Shown: positions 1 through 12,619, counted from the first letter of the stretch. The stretch is DNA of 64,000 nucleotides from Macrostomum hystrix (GCA_950097015.1 CATNEN010000029.1:8544001-8608000), one strand, 5' to 3'. A program made the numbers and translations. Notes: generated by a model from the sequence alone, not told the origin.

Positions 1-1410
1 GAGTCCTTCAACTCATCAGCTCTCACGGAATCATTCGCCTCATCAGTGCTGGAGTCCTTCAACTCATCAGCTCTCACGGAATCATTCGCCTCATCAGTGC
101 CGGAGTCCTTCAACTCATCTGCTCTCACGAAATCATTCGCCTCATCAGTGCCGGAGTCCTTTAACTCATCAGCTCTCACGGAATCATTCGCCTCATCAGT
201 GCCGGAGTCCTTCAACTCATCAGCTCTCACGGAATCATTCGCCTCATCAGTGCCGGAGTCCTTCAACTCATCAGCTCTCACGGAATCATTCGCCTCACCA
301 GTGCCGGAGTCCTTCAACTCATCAGCTCTCACGGAATCATTCGCCTCATCAGTGCCGGAGTCCTTCAACTCATCAGCTCTCACGGAATCATTCGCCTCAT
401 CAGTGCTGGAGTCCTTCAACTCATCAGCTCTCACGGAATCATTCGCCTCATCAGTGCTGGAGTCCTTCAACTCATCAGCTCTCACGGAATCATTCGCCTC
501 ATCAGTGCCGGAGTCCTTCAACTCATCAGCTCTCACGGAATCATTCGCCTCATCAGTGCCGGAGTCCTTCAACTCATCAGCTCTCACGGAATCATTCGCC
601 TCATCAGTGCTGGAGTCCTTCAACTCATCAGCTCTCACGGAATCATTCGCCTCATCAGTGCCGGAGTCCTTCAACTCATCAGCTCTCACGGAATCATTCG
701 CCTCATCGGTGCCGGAGTCCTTCAACTCATCAGCTCTCACGGAATCATTCGCCTCATCAGTGCCGGAGTCCTTCAACTCATCAGCTCTCACGGAAACATT
801 CGCCTCACCAGTGCCGGAGTCCTTCAACTCATCAGCTCTCACGGAATCATTCGCCTCATCAGTGCCGGAGTCCTTCAACTCATCAGCTCTCACGGAATCA
901 TTCGCCTCATCAGTGCCGGAGTCCTTCAACTCATCAGCTCTCACGGAATCATTCGCCTCATCAGTGCCGGAGTCCTTCAACTCATCAGCTCTCACGGAAT
1001 CATTCGCCTCATCAGTGCCGGAGTCCTTCAACTCATCAGCTCTCACGGAATCATTCGCCTCATCAGTGCTGGAGTCCTTCAACTCATCAGCTCTCACGGA
1101 ATCATTCGCCTCATCAGTGCCGGAGTCCTTCAACTCATCAGCTCTCACGGAATCATTCGCCTCATCAGTGCCGGAGTCCTTCAACTCATCAGCTCTCACG
1201 GAATCATTCGCCTCATCAGTGCTGGAGTCCTTCAACTCATCAGCTCTCACGGAATCATTCGCCTCATCAGTGCCGGAGTCCTTCAACTCATCAGCTCTCA
1301 CGGAATCATTCGCCTCACCAGTGCCGGAGTCCTTCAACTCATCAGCTCTCACGGAATCATTCGCCTCATCAGTGCTGGAGTCCTTCAACTTATCAGCTCT
1401 CACGGAGTAA
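1..1410 (-). repeat. 51-bp coding minisatellite (17-residue unit)
   Basis: About 27 nearly identical 51-bp units begin at base 1 and so continue beyond the window. On the minus strand, in frame with the giant gene, each encodes the acidic unit GTDEANDSVRADELKDS. Units differ by a few substitutions only (P/L, S/P positions) and no indel breaks the frame, so either selection or recent homogenisation keeps it open. The plus strand is also open, reading ESFNSSALTESFASSVP, but ends at 1410 where the minus frame continues. Confidence 0.95.
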
Positions 1411-4400
1411 TTCATATCTGACACGGACTCCCTTAAATCTGTCACGGAGTAACTTTCATTATCTGTCCCTGACTCCTTCGATTCCTGAGTTCTAATGGTA
1501 TCACTCGGATCATATTTCTGGAGCTCCTTTGGTCCCTCGGTTTTCAAGGAATAGTTCGCGTCATCTCTCAGAAGCTCTTTTGAGAAATCTGGTCTCACGG
1601 ATTCATTCGCCTCGTCCGTCACGAACTCCATCGGGTCATCTGCTCTCACAAACTCCATCGGGTCATCTGCTCTCACGAACTCCATCGGGTCATCTGCTCT
1701 CACGGACTCCATCGGGTCATCTGCTCTCATAAATTCCTTCGGGTCATCTGCTCTCATGGATTCATTCGCCTCATCCGTCGCGAGCTCTGCTTTCACTAAC
1801 TCTTTCGGGTCATCTGTTTTCACGTAGTGCTTTGAGTCATCTGTCCTCACAGAACCAACATATAACACGTCCTTACTGGCGAAGTCTTTTGTTTCCATAT
1901 TTGGTTCAGTACATTGTGTTGAATTATCTATCACGGAATATTTTTCTTTTTCTTTCCATGCATTTTCCAGTTCTATCTTAGTAAAATAACTATTAATAGT
2001 ATCATATTTGATTGAAGCTGTTTTTCTTGCGATTCTTTTGACGATACCGGCGCCACGCTTGCGAAATGCTGAATCTTCTGTTCCGATGCTCAAGTTATCA
2101 AAAGCCTCAACCAACAGTGGTTCGGGGCTTTCAGTGATAATACTGGAATCCTCATCAGCACAACCCTTTTGAGATGCTGAGCCTGCTCTTCTAACCATTG
2201 AATCTTCATCAGCAAAATCTGTCCTTATACTTGCGCGTTCATTGTAGCAACTCTCCGTTGATGCTGGACCTTCTGTTCCATTCGTAGAACCTTTATCAGA
2301 ATCATAGGCACAATATTTACAGGATTTTGAACATTCTGTTCTGAGGTTTGAATCCTCCTCACCATCCTTCTGTGATGGCTGATCGAATGTCCTAACAATC
2401 GAATCTTCATCAGAACTATTCTTCATCAGTGATGCACGATTATCTGCCAGTCCAATGCGATAATCTTTGATAGCACCATCCTTGAGCAATTTAGGGGTTT
2501 CTATTTTGATGCGTAGATCTTCATCAGCACATTCACTCAATGAGCAAAGACCATCCGTTCTGATGCTCGAATGTTTAGCAACATCATTTAATGATGCTAG
2601 ATATTCTGTACTAACAGTGGAATCTTCAGTGCAATTCTTAAGCGATGCTGGATTTGTTATACTGATGTTTAGATCGCTCTGATTTGTACATTTCAGCATT
2701 GTAGGAGGATGCAAGAGTGAGACTACTTTGGACTCAGGACTCGTAACATCGTCAGTTCCATTCCCTATAAATGACGACAAAGAATTGGATTTAGGACACA
2801 GAGCATCGTCAGCGCTTTTCACAGCAACTGACGGAGACTTGGATTCAGGACTTGAAGCATCACTGGCCCTGTTCACTACAGCTGACGGACACTTGGATTC
2901 AGGACTCGAAGCATCACTGACCCTGTTCACTACAGCTGACGGACACTTGGATTCAGGACTCGAATCATCACTGGCCGTGTTCACAGCAACTGACGGACAC
3001 TTGGATTCAGGACTCGAAGCATCACTGGCCCTGTTCACAGCAACTGACGGAGACTTGGATTCAGGACTCGAAGCATCACTGGCCCTGTTCACAGCAACTG
3101 ACGGACACTTGGATTCAGGACTCGAATCATCACTGGCCCTGTTCACAGCAACTGACGGAGACTTGGATTCAGGACTCGAAGCATCACTGTCCCTGTTCAC
3201 TACAGCTGAAGGACACTTGGATTCAGGACTCGAAGCATCGTCAGCGCTATTCACAGCAACTGACGGAAACTTCGATTCAGGACTCGAAGCATCACTGGCC
3301 ATGTTCACTACAGCTGACGGACACTTGGATTCAGGACTCGCAATACCATCAGCCCTGTTCACTGCAGCTGACGGAGACTTGGATTCAGGACTCGCAATAC
3401 CATCAGCCCTGTTCACTGCAGCTGACGGAGACTTGGATTCAGGACTCGAAGCATCACCAGCCCTGTTCACTTTAGCTGACGGAGACTTGGATTCAGGAGT
3501 CGCAATACCATCAGCACTGTTTACTGCAACGAACGGAGACTTGGATTCAACTCCCGAAGCATTATCAGTCCTGTTCACTGCAGCTAACGGAGACTTGGAT
3601 TGAGAATTCGAAGCATCATCAGCCTTATTCGCTGCAACTGACGGGGACTTGGATTCAGGACTCGAAGCATTATCAGTCCTGTTCACTGCAGTTGACGGGG
3701 TCGTGGATTCAGGACTCGAAGAATCATCAGCCCTGTTCACTTTAGCTGACGGGGACTTGGATTCAGGACTCGAAGCATTATCAGCCCTGTTCACTGCAGT
3801 TGACGGGGTCGTGGATTCAGGACTCGAAGAATCATCAGCCCTGTTCACTTTAGCTGACGGGGACTTGGATTCAGGACTCGAAGCATTATCAGCCCTGTTC
3901 ACTGCAGTTGACGGGGTCGTGGATTCAGGACTCGAAGAATCATCAGCCCTGTTCACTTTAGCTGACGGGGACTTGGATTCAGGACTCGAAGCATCATCAG
4001 CCCTGTTCACTGCAGTTGACGGGGTCGTGGATTCAGGACTCGAAGCATCATCAGCCCTGTTCACTTTAGCTGACGGAGACTTGGATTCAGGACTCGAAGC
4101 ATCATCAGCCCTGTTCACTGCAGTTGACGGAGTCGTGGATTCAGGACTCGAAGAATCATCAGCCTTATTTACTTTAGCTGACGGAGACTTGGATGCAGGA
4201 GTCGCAATACCATCAGCACTGTTTACTGCAACGAACGGAGACTTGGATTCAACTCCCGAAGCATTATCAGTCCTGTTCACTGCAGCTAACGGAGACTTGG
4301 ATTGAGAATTCGAAGCATCATCAGCCTTATTCGCTGCAACTGACGGGGACTTGGATTCAGGACTCGAAGCATTATCAGTCCTGTTCACTGCAGTTGACGG

Positions 4401-7400
4401 AGTCGTGGATTCAGGACTCGAAGCATTATCAGTCCTGTTCACTGCAGTTGACGGAGTCGTGGATTCAGGACTCGAAGCATCATCAGTCCTGTTCACTGCA
4501 GTTGACGGTGTCGTGGATTCAGGACTCGAAGCATCATCAGCCCTGTTCACTGCAGTTGACGGTGTCGTGGATTCAGGACTCGAAGCATCATCAGCCCTGT
4601 TCACTGCAGTTGACGGTGTCGTGGATTCAGGACTCGAAGCATCATCAGCCCTGTTCACTGCAGTTGACGGTGTCGTGGATTCAGGACTCGAAGCATCATC
4701 AGCCCTGTTCACTTTAGCTGACGGAGACGTGGATTCAGGACTCGAAGCATTATCAGCCCTGTTCACTTTAGCTGACGGAGTCGTGGATTCAGGACTCGAA
4801 GCATCATCAGCACTGTTCACTGCAGTTGACGGTGTCGTGGATTCAGGACTCGAAGCATCATCAGCCCTGTTCACTTTAGCTGACGGAGACGTGGATTCAG
4901 GACTCGAAGCATCATCAGCCCTGTTCACTGCAGTTGACGGAGTCGTGGATTCAGGACTCGAAGCATCATCAGCCCTGTTCACTGCAGCTAATGGAGACTT
5001 GGATGCAGGAGTCGCAATACCATCAGCACTGTTTACTGCAACGAACGGAGACTTGGATTCAACTCTCGAAGCATTATCAGTCCTGTTCACTGCAGCTAAC
5101 GGAGACTTGGATTGAGAATTCGAAGCATCATCAGCCTTATTCGCTGCAACTGTCGGGGACTTGGATTCAGGACTCGAAGCATTATCAGCCCTGTTTACTT
5201 TAGCTGACGGAGTCGTGGATTCAGGACTCGAAGCATCATCAATCCTGTTCACTGCAGTTGACGTAGTCGTGGATTCAGGACTCGAAGTATCATCAGCCCT
5301 GTTCACTTTAGCTGACGGAGACATGGATTCAGAACTCGAAGCATCATCAGCCCTGTTCACTTTAGCTGACGGAGACATGGATTCAGAACTCGAAGCATCA
5401 TCAGCCCTGTTCACTTTAGCTGACGGAGACATGGATTCAGAACTCGAAGCATCATCAGCCCTGTTCACTTTAGCTGACGGAGACATGGATTCAGAACTCG
5501 AAGCATCATCAGCCCTGTTCACTTTAGCTGACGGAGACATGGATTCAGAACTCGAAGCATCATCAGCCCTGTTCACTTTAGCTGAAGGTGACTTGGATTC
5601 AGGACTCGAAGCATCATCAGCCTTATTCGCTGCAACTGACGGGGACTTGGATTCAGGACTCGAAGCATTATCAGCCCTGTTCACTTTAGCTGACGGAGTC
5701 GTGGATTCAGGACTCGAAGCATCATCAGCCCTGTTCACTGCAGTTGACGAAGACTTGGATGCAGGAGTCGCAATATCATCAGCCCTGTTCATTGCAACTG
5801 ACGGAGACTTGGATTCAGGACCCGGAGCATCGTAAGTCATGTTCACTGCATTTGACGTAGTGATGGATTCAGAATTCTGAACATCGTAAGTCATGCTCAC
5901 TACAGCTGACGGAGGCTTCGATTCAGAACTCTGAATATCGTCAGTCATGCTCACTACTGCTGGCGGAGACTTGGATTTAGCACACGGAGCGTAGTCAGAG
6001 CTATTCGTAACAGCTGTTGATGTCTTGGAGTCGGCAGCATTTGTGCCTTGCTTCGCTTTAAATAAATATTCGCTTGAAATTGCTCCAATTTGCAAGCCAG
6101 ATTTCTTTTGTACGAAAGAATTTTCGTAATTTGGTGAGAAGCTTGATAAGGCCATTGTTTTCTCAAACTGTTCTGCTTCTTTATAGACAAAATACCCAAT
6201 TCGATCGTCACTTTCAGAAAGCACACGCGGTAAAATTCGAGTCTTCGATTCAGTTCTTTCTCTTTCATCATCAATATGACTTGAACTCCTGCCATCTAGT
6301 TCTAACTCGTCTTCCAAAACATCACAAACATTCAAGTAAGGTTTCAAACCTAGCATTTCTTTTGTAGTTGTCATCAGAGGCAACGGGACAGCAAAATCAG
6401 AACTTGGACTATCTAAAGCGTTACTATTCGCAGGAAGCGGAGCTAAGAACTCAGAGCCTTGACAACGAAAATAGGCATTGGTTACAGGTAAAAAAGGCGA
6501 GAAGCCGTCGTTAGCCAGAGAATCTTTGGTAACATCATTAAATATCAGTAATGAAGCTTTCGTAGTCGGAATGTCTATAGAACCCACAGTCGTAGGCAGC
6601 GGTTCTGAAGCCTCGGAACTCACAATATCAACAGCTGACAGCGCCTGGGCTTCAAATGGCTGACCATCCAGAGGCTTATCCGTCACGAGTAATACAGCCT
6701 TGTCCTCAAATGTCAAGCACTCTTCAAAATTGGATTTCCCAAGTAACGGAGCCGGGACGTCAAAACTTAAACCTACTACTGCGAAATTTATCACAGGTGC
6801 AAAAGCCTGGAGCTCAGAGCTCTGGACCTGGACCAAAGTACTCGTACTTTCCTTCATGTGTAACAAAGCTTGGGTCTTACCAATTTTGCTAAGCTCTTGC
6901 TCTCTTGGAACATCATTCACAGAAAAATTATTGACCGCAGTGAGCTCTTTGTTTAGCTTCTCTGGAACAACGTACGGAAATACTGTTCTGGATTCAATGA
7001 TTTTTGGAGGCTTCACCATGTCACGACTCGTGGTATTCTCTACTAAATTAGATGTCACAGCAGTGTCCACATGTTTCTCGATATTTTCGAATGCATTAGT
7101 TGTACATTGATCTTCTTGGATGACGTCTGCTAGTGAAGCTTCTGAGATGAGTTCAGATTTACTCTGATAATTATCTTCCTCGTGTCTTGTAAGGATTTCA
7201 AAGTCGTTTCTTTCATCGGAAACTTTCTTTTCGATTGCGGTAGCACAAGTTTCGCCTTCAACCTGTGCCTCATTGGCAGTGCAATTAGTAACCGATTCGC
7301 CAACTTGCAAGCCAAGCGGATTAGATAAAATCTCATCCAGAATTGAAGAGCCTTGGCTACTTAGCTGAGTGCGAAAGCTTGACTGCCCTGCTACGGTCTC

Positions 7401-9318
7401 CTTTCTATCAGTTGGTCCCTTACCAATGTGATTCTGAGGTACAGAATAACTTTCAATATCTTCTTCATCAGTTGGTTCCTTGTCAAGATAAGTCTGTGCT
7501 ACATGATCAGTTACTGTCTCTTCTTCACCACTTTGCTCTTTGTCAAAGTGAGTATGTGCTACATGATCAGTTTTAGTATTTTCTTCATCAGTTAGTCGCT
7601 TATCAAGATGATTCGGAAGTACAGAATCGCTTCCGAGTTTTTCGTCATCAGTTGGTTCCATGTCCAAGTCAGTCTGTGCCTCATCACTTCCAATCGGTTC
7701 TTCATTAGTTGGTTTATTGTCAAGGTAAGTCTGTACTAAATAATCGGGTTCAGTCTCTACTTTATCAGTTGGTTCCTTGTCAAGATGAGTCTGTGCTACC
7801 TGATCAGTTTTAGTCTCTTCTTCACCAGTTGTTTCATTCTCAAGGTTAGACTCAAGGGACGTTCCAGTTTCTTCATCATGAGTTAAATGTTCGTCAAGGT
7901 GAGCCTGTTCAAGATTGTCGATCTCGACTCGGGACTTAAGTTTCTCCTCAGTTTTCAGCGTTTCATCCTGGTGGGTGTTAAGGGAAGTAATAAAATGTAA
8001 AGTCTATATTCCCAATCTGGCAACACTAGTTCACGGCCCTAGTTTGTGCTCAGCAGTACTTTCAGAGAGGTGCAAGTAAACTTCACTCACGCGAATGATC
8101 TGAAGAAGGCTCTCAAGCACATCTTCGCCAGAATAATCATTTTCTAAGTCGAATTTACTTCTTGCTATTTGAAAAATTCGGTTGGCCATGGCTTTCAGCT
8201 GAAGTGAAAAGGAGGCTGGGTAAGTTATTAAATGTTTAATAATACGGCCTACGATTTTGATTCAATTCAACCTACCATTGCGGAATACTTAATTGTATTT
8301 TCTGAGTCTGCTGATTCAGTCTTGGCCGATAAATCACCCAGTCTGGCCAAAATCTCATCTCTCTCCTTTGCGGCGGCGGTCAAATTGGTCAGAAATTGGC
8401 GCTGCGTTTCCATGGCAACTGAGTAAGCAAATTCAATCTGAAGTAGGCAGTGGTGTAGCATTGTATTGAGCCCATAATTCAGGGCGAAGAGAAGGCTTGG
8501 GAGCCCAAGACACAGTGAGAGGGTACAGTGCCTGACGATGAGATATAAAGGCAGATGTACAGGTATGTGTGTGTGCCTGCGTACAGTATCTGTGTTCGTG
8601 TGTGCACAATAGCCACTGGAATGGCCGCAATTGCCTCTCGCTGGCTGCGGGTCTGCTGTCACCAAATGATGCGCCAGTGAACACAGCCCTGCTGCAAATT
8701 GTATTACATATTGTATTTAACAACTCACCTTATCTCGAGTTCCCTCCAGCTCAACTGTTAAATCGGCCAAATTTCTCTTGCTGGCCTCAGTAGACTGATC
8801 CTCGTGCTGAACAGTCGAGCTGGCTGCTGGGAAGTCATCTAGCTGCAGGTTGGCCAGCTGCTCGGACAGCAGGCGACACTCGGCCTGCAGCTGCGGCAGC
8901 CTTTCGGCCGTCTCAAAGACTGCCACCTGACGGAAAATAACCCAATAGAAAAGCCGTTCTAAACTGTATCAGAGGATAACACGGCATTCATATGTCGCAC
9001 CTGGTTTCGAAGCTGTTGCAGAGCGCAGTCGCAGTCGGCAACTTCGGCTCTCAGCGTCTCATTGCGACGGAGCAGATCGCCAAGGCCGCGCAGCAGGTCG
9101 GCAGTTGGTCGGTTCGGCGCGGCCACCAGCAGCGGCCCCAGCTGGCGACGCTCGACTGCGATAGGTGCCAGACGCTGCGTCAGATGCTCCAGCCGCCGAT
9201 GTGCCCGACCGGCGCCGCTGAGAAACTCGACGCTTAGTAGCCGCGTTTCGTCTGCAAGCTGGCTAGCTGCTAGCTCCTCTACGACATCCGCACGGGTATA
9301 CAACTGCGCCTCCGACAT
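1..9318 (-). CDS. Giant coiled-coil / acidic tandem-repeat protein, 5' part (runs off the window)
   Basis: Minus-strand gene, family not recognised. Exons read from GT/AG sites: 9318-9001 (start MSEAQLYT), 8926-8729, 8437-8276, 8198-8091, then one exon from 7967 to base 1. Every junction is phase 0, giving 106, 66, 54 and 36 codons and then about 2,655 codons without a stop. I checked the frame through the non-repeat parts (1380-2820, 5820-8004) and the repeat units in between; the first in-frame stop upstream of the long exon is at 8004-8006, inside the intron. The first 260 residues are rich in Leu, Glu, Arg and Gln with few Pro, typical of coiled coil. The rest is Ser/Glu/Asp-rich: DKEPTDEE-type units, a unique stretch, about 56 copies of an 18-residue unit ending SSPESKSP, more unique sequence, and about 27 copies of a 17-residue unit (GTDEANDSVRADELKDS). 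No signal peptide or membrane segment is seen. A pyrimidine-TAG acceptor just upstream (exon from 9352) suggests a cis- or trans-spliced leader. Structural or scaffold role is a guess. Confidence 0.8.
1615..1790 (-). repeat. 27-bp coding repeat (9-residue unit)
   Basis: Four to five copies of a 27-bp unit encode VRADDPMEF-like units on the minus strand, in frame with the giant gene. The VRAD core is shared with the 17-residue unit next door, so the two arrays probably derive from one ancestral segment. Confidence 0.8.
2780..5835 (-). repeat. 54-bp coding minisatellite (18-residue unit) with higher-order blocks
   Basis: About 56 copies of a 54-bp unit encode SAVNRADDASSPESKSP-type 18-residue units on the minus strand. 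Sub-variants alternate (TAVN/AKVN; ESKSP/ESTTP/ESMSP). A distinctive multi-unit block containing 'gagtcgcaatacc' followed by 'cttggattgagaattcg' recurs near 3498, 4200 and 5010, spacings close to 13 and 15 units, showing that blocks of several units have been copied together. All length changes keep multiples of 54, so the frame is preserved. Confidence 0.95.
7430..7870 (-). repeat. Degenerate coding repeat (DKEPTDEE-type units)
   Basis: Seven or eight diverged units of about 57-60 bp carry the motif 'tcttcatcagttggttccttgtcaag', on the minus strand LDKEPTDEE followed by a variable part and then VAQTHLDK or similar. Divergence is much greater than in the two long arrays, so this looks like an older array at the start of the same giant exon. 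Confidence 0.8.
8465..8702 (+). mobile_element. SINE family 1, 5'-truncated copy in an intron
   Basis: The body matches the other family members (gaagagaaggcttggg, cacagtgagag, cctgacgatgaga, gcagatgtacag, a TG-rich stretch, ggctgcgggtct, caccaaatgatg) but lacks the tRNA-like head. It fills most of the 291-bp intron between exons 2 and 3 of the giant gene, in the opposite orientation to that gene. Confidence 0.8.
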
Positions 9319-9360
9319 GTCGGGCCGCGAGACGGAGCTTGGCGAAGTATTTCTAGCCAA

Positions 9361-10903
9361 AAACTACTTATTGGCTTATGGCTGATGAAGAACTGCAATG
9401 TATTTGTCTTCAGCATTTCCGGAGTCAAGTCTATATGATACAATTGCTATAACATTTCTTTCGGTGTTCAAAAGGACACCCTTTTAACTATCCTTGGTAG
9501 CTGTAGCTGATCACCTGCCAGATGGTGGGTCGAGGGTTAGCATTACCAGTAGCGCCAGCTCCATTGGAGTAGCTGCACCCACCGACTAGATTCAGACTGA
9601 ATCATCTAAACAGGTGCACCCGAAAGGGCTGAGCCTTACTCTCTTTAGCATTGAGGTAGCTAATGATGTGGACCTTGCAGCCTAATTGCAGCACCTGCAC
9701 CCCAACCAATGGTAAATAGGTAAAAAAATTGCTGCTATTCTTCCCTAGTTGAAGCACAATACAAAATATTCCATACTTAAGAGAAAACACAAGGAAAAGA
9801 CTTAGCCATTTTGTCATAAAATCACTAAAATGCCTTGAGATTGGCTGCTAATATTCTATAGGTCTATGCATATGTGTTTTAGTTATAATACAATAATGAT
9901 TAAAGTAAAGGGAAGCTATGTTTCATACTATAAGCAGACAAGTGTTCTGTTGTCAGAACACTAAAATGTTTAAAATGTGGTATCCATTATTAGTGATTTG
10001 TGATTTTTTTCCTAAAAGTCTCAAAATAATTTAGGCAAAGTTCTGTTCTGAAATGAAACCAACCAAGATATATATACATCCTAAAATTTTTATATAATTT
10101 TTTTCTGAAGCATGAAGTAGAAACTAGGAATATAAAGATTAAAATATTACAGCACTTTAATACTGAATTTACAAAGATAACTTTCTTTAACTCTGCTTTT
10201 CCTAGTGGGATCCCAGCCTTACTATGTCCTTTTTCAAACTTAAAATTTAGGGCTAAAATACTCAGAGTTAGCTAAATTTTATTAGCTACCTAAAGTTAGG
10301 TAGGCCTAGCATAGCTTGCTATTCCTCATCATGCAGACTGCATAATAAATTTTATAAACTAGTTGTTACTTAATATAAAAATGAAATTCCGATTAGACCA
10401 TACACGGCTTTACGTTTTAAAATAAACCATCGTTTTAAATGCGAAATGATGACTAAAATCTTAATAGATTCAGTATTCGTTGTTTCATCTTAAAGATACA
10501 AAACGCTAAATTTCAATTTACAAAACAATAACGATTAAAATTTCCGTGTTTTTAAAACGACATAAGAAGCCACCCTAGCTTAAAACTATTTTATGGCTTT
10601 AGATCCAGACCAAACTAGTGATACCATACCGCTTGACTAAGACCACAATCATCACATGGGGGCCATAGGGGCCATGGGGCCATGGGGGCCAGACTGCTGC
10701 ATTGGATTTGTTCTAAGAAAAGGTGAAGTTTGATTCGGTTCATTTTTACGACATGCAAACAAAAGCAAATCTAAAAAGTTAAAGAAAACCCCGCTAAAAT
10801 GTCTAATCTAAATTTAATCGGAATTATCTATGTATTTGTATTTCTACTCTGCGTGTGAATGGTGCGCTGAAAATTTTTTCTCCTCACTATATACTTCATA
10901 TAG
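9361..10903. other. Intergenic, AT-rich, no gene seen
   Basis: No frame of length or family resemblance is seen. The stretch lies upstream of the giant minus-strand gene and may hold its promoter. A short G/C cluster with repeated 'gggg(g)ccat' near 10660-10690 is the only obvious local structure. Confidence 0.5.
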
Positions 10904-10905
10904 TA

Positions 10906-11827
10906 ACGGGTGTCTCAAAAATGGGGATAAATAAACTGTCAATTGTGACGCTCCCTTTCAACCGGAAATTTTAAAACTTAACATATTCATTTTAAACACT
11001 TAAAGGTGTTTACAAGGGCTATTAAAAAATTAGGCACTGTTTTTTGTTTTATGAAGGCTTCTTAGCCCGACAGTCTTAGAGGAGAGGCAGTTCTGGCAAC
11101 TAAATCATTATAACTCTGAAGACTTTGCGTGTGATTCTAGGGTATGTAAATTTCCCGGAGATGAGCGGCTCAGGATCCTTGAGTTTTTTTACCAAAGTGG
11201 AGAGAGTGTTGTTCGAATTAGTTCGCCAGTTTAACACATGGAGAGCCAGCAAGCCAAAGTCGCTGCATGGAATCCCAATGGTGCTGCAAGCGGACCTCAA
11301 CCCAGTCGACTTTTTTCTCTAGGGTTTCATGCGAGACCGCGTGCAGTGCGAGGGACATTTGGATGCTGCCATCTTGGAGGCGTTCAACTGGACGCGGGAG
11401 AATAGAATGAATGAAGAGAGAGAATAGAATCGGCAAAGGTGAAGTCGTGTATGCGCCTGCTCTCTATCTAGGGTCTCTGTTTTATTACACTATCTTTGAC
11501 ATTGATTATTGGCATTGCAAAACATTGTTTATTGTACCTTTTTTTGTTAGTTTGTTGCATTTGTTTGTTAGTTAGGTCTGTTGAACTCCCACTTTCTCTA
11601 CATGAGCAACTTCTGCTGATTTCTGTGGCAATGCATAGTGCAGCAGCCAAAAAGGACCCCATCTTTTAATAGCCATCGAAATGCATAGCAGCGTCAGTTG
11701 GAGTTAAAACTTCACTGAAAAAAACGTATTAAGTGTTTACCATGAATCTGTTAAGTTCTAGGCTTTTCGGTTGAGAGGGAGCTCCGCAGTTGAGAGTTTA
11801 TTTGGCCCCACTTTTTGAGACACCGAT
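10906..11827 (+). mobile_element. Mariner-like DNA transposon, decayed, with TA target duplication
   Basis: The two ends form a long imperfect inverted repeat of about 75 bp. The left end reads ACGGGTGTCTCAAAAATGGG, and the right end, read inwards on the other strand, starts ATCGGTGTCTCAAAAAGTGG. Similarity continues through AAATAAACT, GCTCCCT, TCAACCG and AACTTAACA. Both ends abut TA (10904-10905 and 11828-11829), the classic Tc1/mariner target. About 920 bp is shorter than a full mariner, and the transposase inside is broken, so the copy should be non-autonomous. Confidence 0.85.
11125..11420 (+). pseudogene. Mariner-type transposase remnant
   Basis: The 3' part of a transposase is readable inside the inverted repeats. 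The key signature is DLNPVDFFL followed by a stop (11320-11322, tag, where family members normally have Trp) and then GFMRDRVQ and a helix around AAILEAFN. This matches the D-x-N-P-x-D-F-x-L-W-G region near the last catalytic acidic residue of mariner-like transposases. The N-terminal DNA-binding domain and the first catalytic Asp are not seen, so it is truncated as well as stopped. Confidence 0.75.
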
Positions 11828-11829
11828 TA

Positions 11830-12619
11830 TGTACGAGCTATATGTCCATGTACCATGCGATGCTCAGGACGCTTATTGCATTAGTAATTATATGTACTGC
11901 GACTACTTACTTGACTGAAGTATGACAGCAATACTTTTGTTTTGAATCAATAAAACACCTGGCTTAACTGGAGAGGAACTCTTTAGAGTAGTCGCTATAA
12001 AATCATGCAAATGTTAGCCATATTTTATAAAGTATTTCGCATGAAGCAATCAGTAATTTTTACTAATTTAGACTTACGAAAGATAATTTAGACCACGAAA
12101 TCGAGCTATTTTTGTGTTTCTCGTACTAAGCTACGAGTAATTCCTACAAAAATCACAAAACAATTTCATTTGTCAGAATTAAGTACTAACGATCACTAAC
12201 TAAACGAGTGCCAACTAATGGTGTACTAACGGCAAGGCGTTTGTATTAACTATGTCAATTAATTTTAAAAATTCGCTTTTTCCCTTTTCGCATGTACATG
12301 TTACATGCTGCGTGTGTCTAGAATAATTTGCGAATCACAAAAGCTAACTAGAGATGATTTAATATTCATAGGATATTTTTGTCTACAGAAGAAAAAGTCA
12401 TAGACAAAAGATGGAACTGAAAGTAGCATTCAATTAAGATATTTTGGTTATGCGGGGCAATTACTTTATTTCGTCTATGGATGCGCCGGCTTTGCAATAT
12501 TAAGCAATCAATCGGGTACAGTGTTCCACAGTGCTGAAATTTTTATTGCCGCTTTAGAAGACTAACGCGTTTACTCACACCTGACACAAAACTAAGACCA
12601 ACCGCTGATGCTCTGAGTC
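11830..12619. other. Intergenic; probable promoter and leader of the kinase gene
   Basis: AT-rich sequence with no frame of note. It separates the mariner remnant from the kinase start codon. No clear TATA box is visible at a fixed distance from the start. Confidence 0.4.

Noticed and set aside
46-5835. Several plus-strand repeat frames (17- and 18-residue units) as genes
   Set aside because: They are interrupted by stops between blocks and by end of each array, whereas the minus frame is continuous and joins spliced exons upstream.
10655-10695. G/C-rich ggggccat cluster as a regulatory element
   Set aside because: Only a short low-complexity run; nothing links it to a gene.
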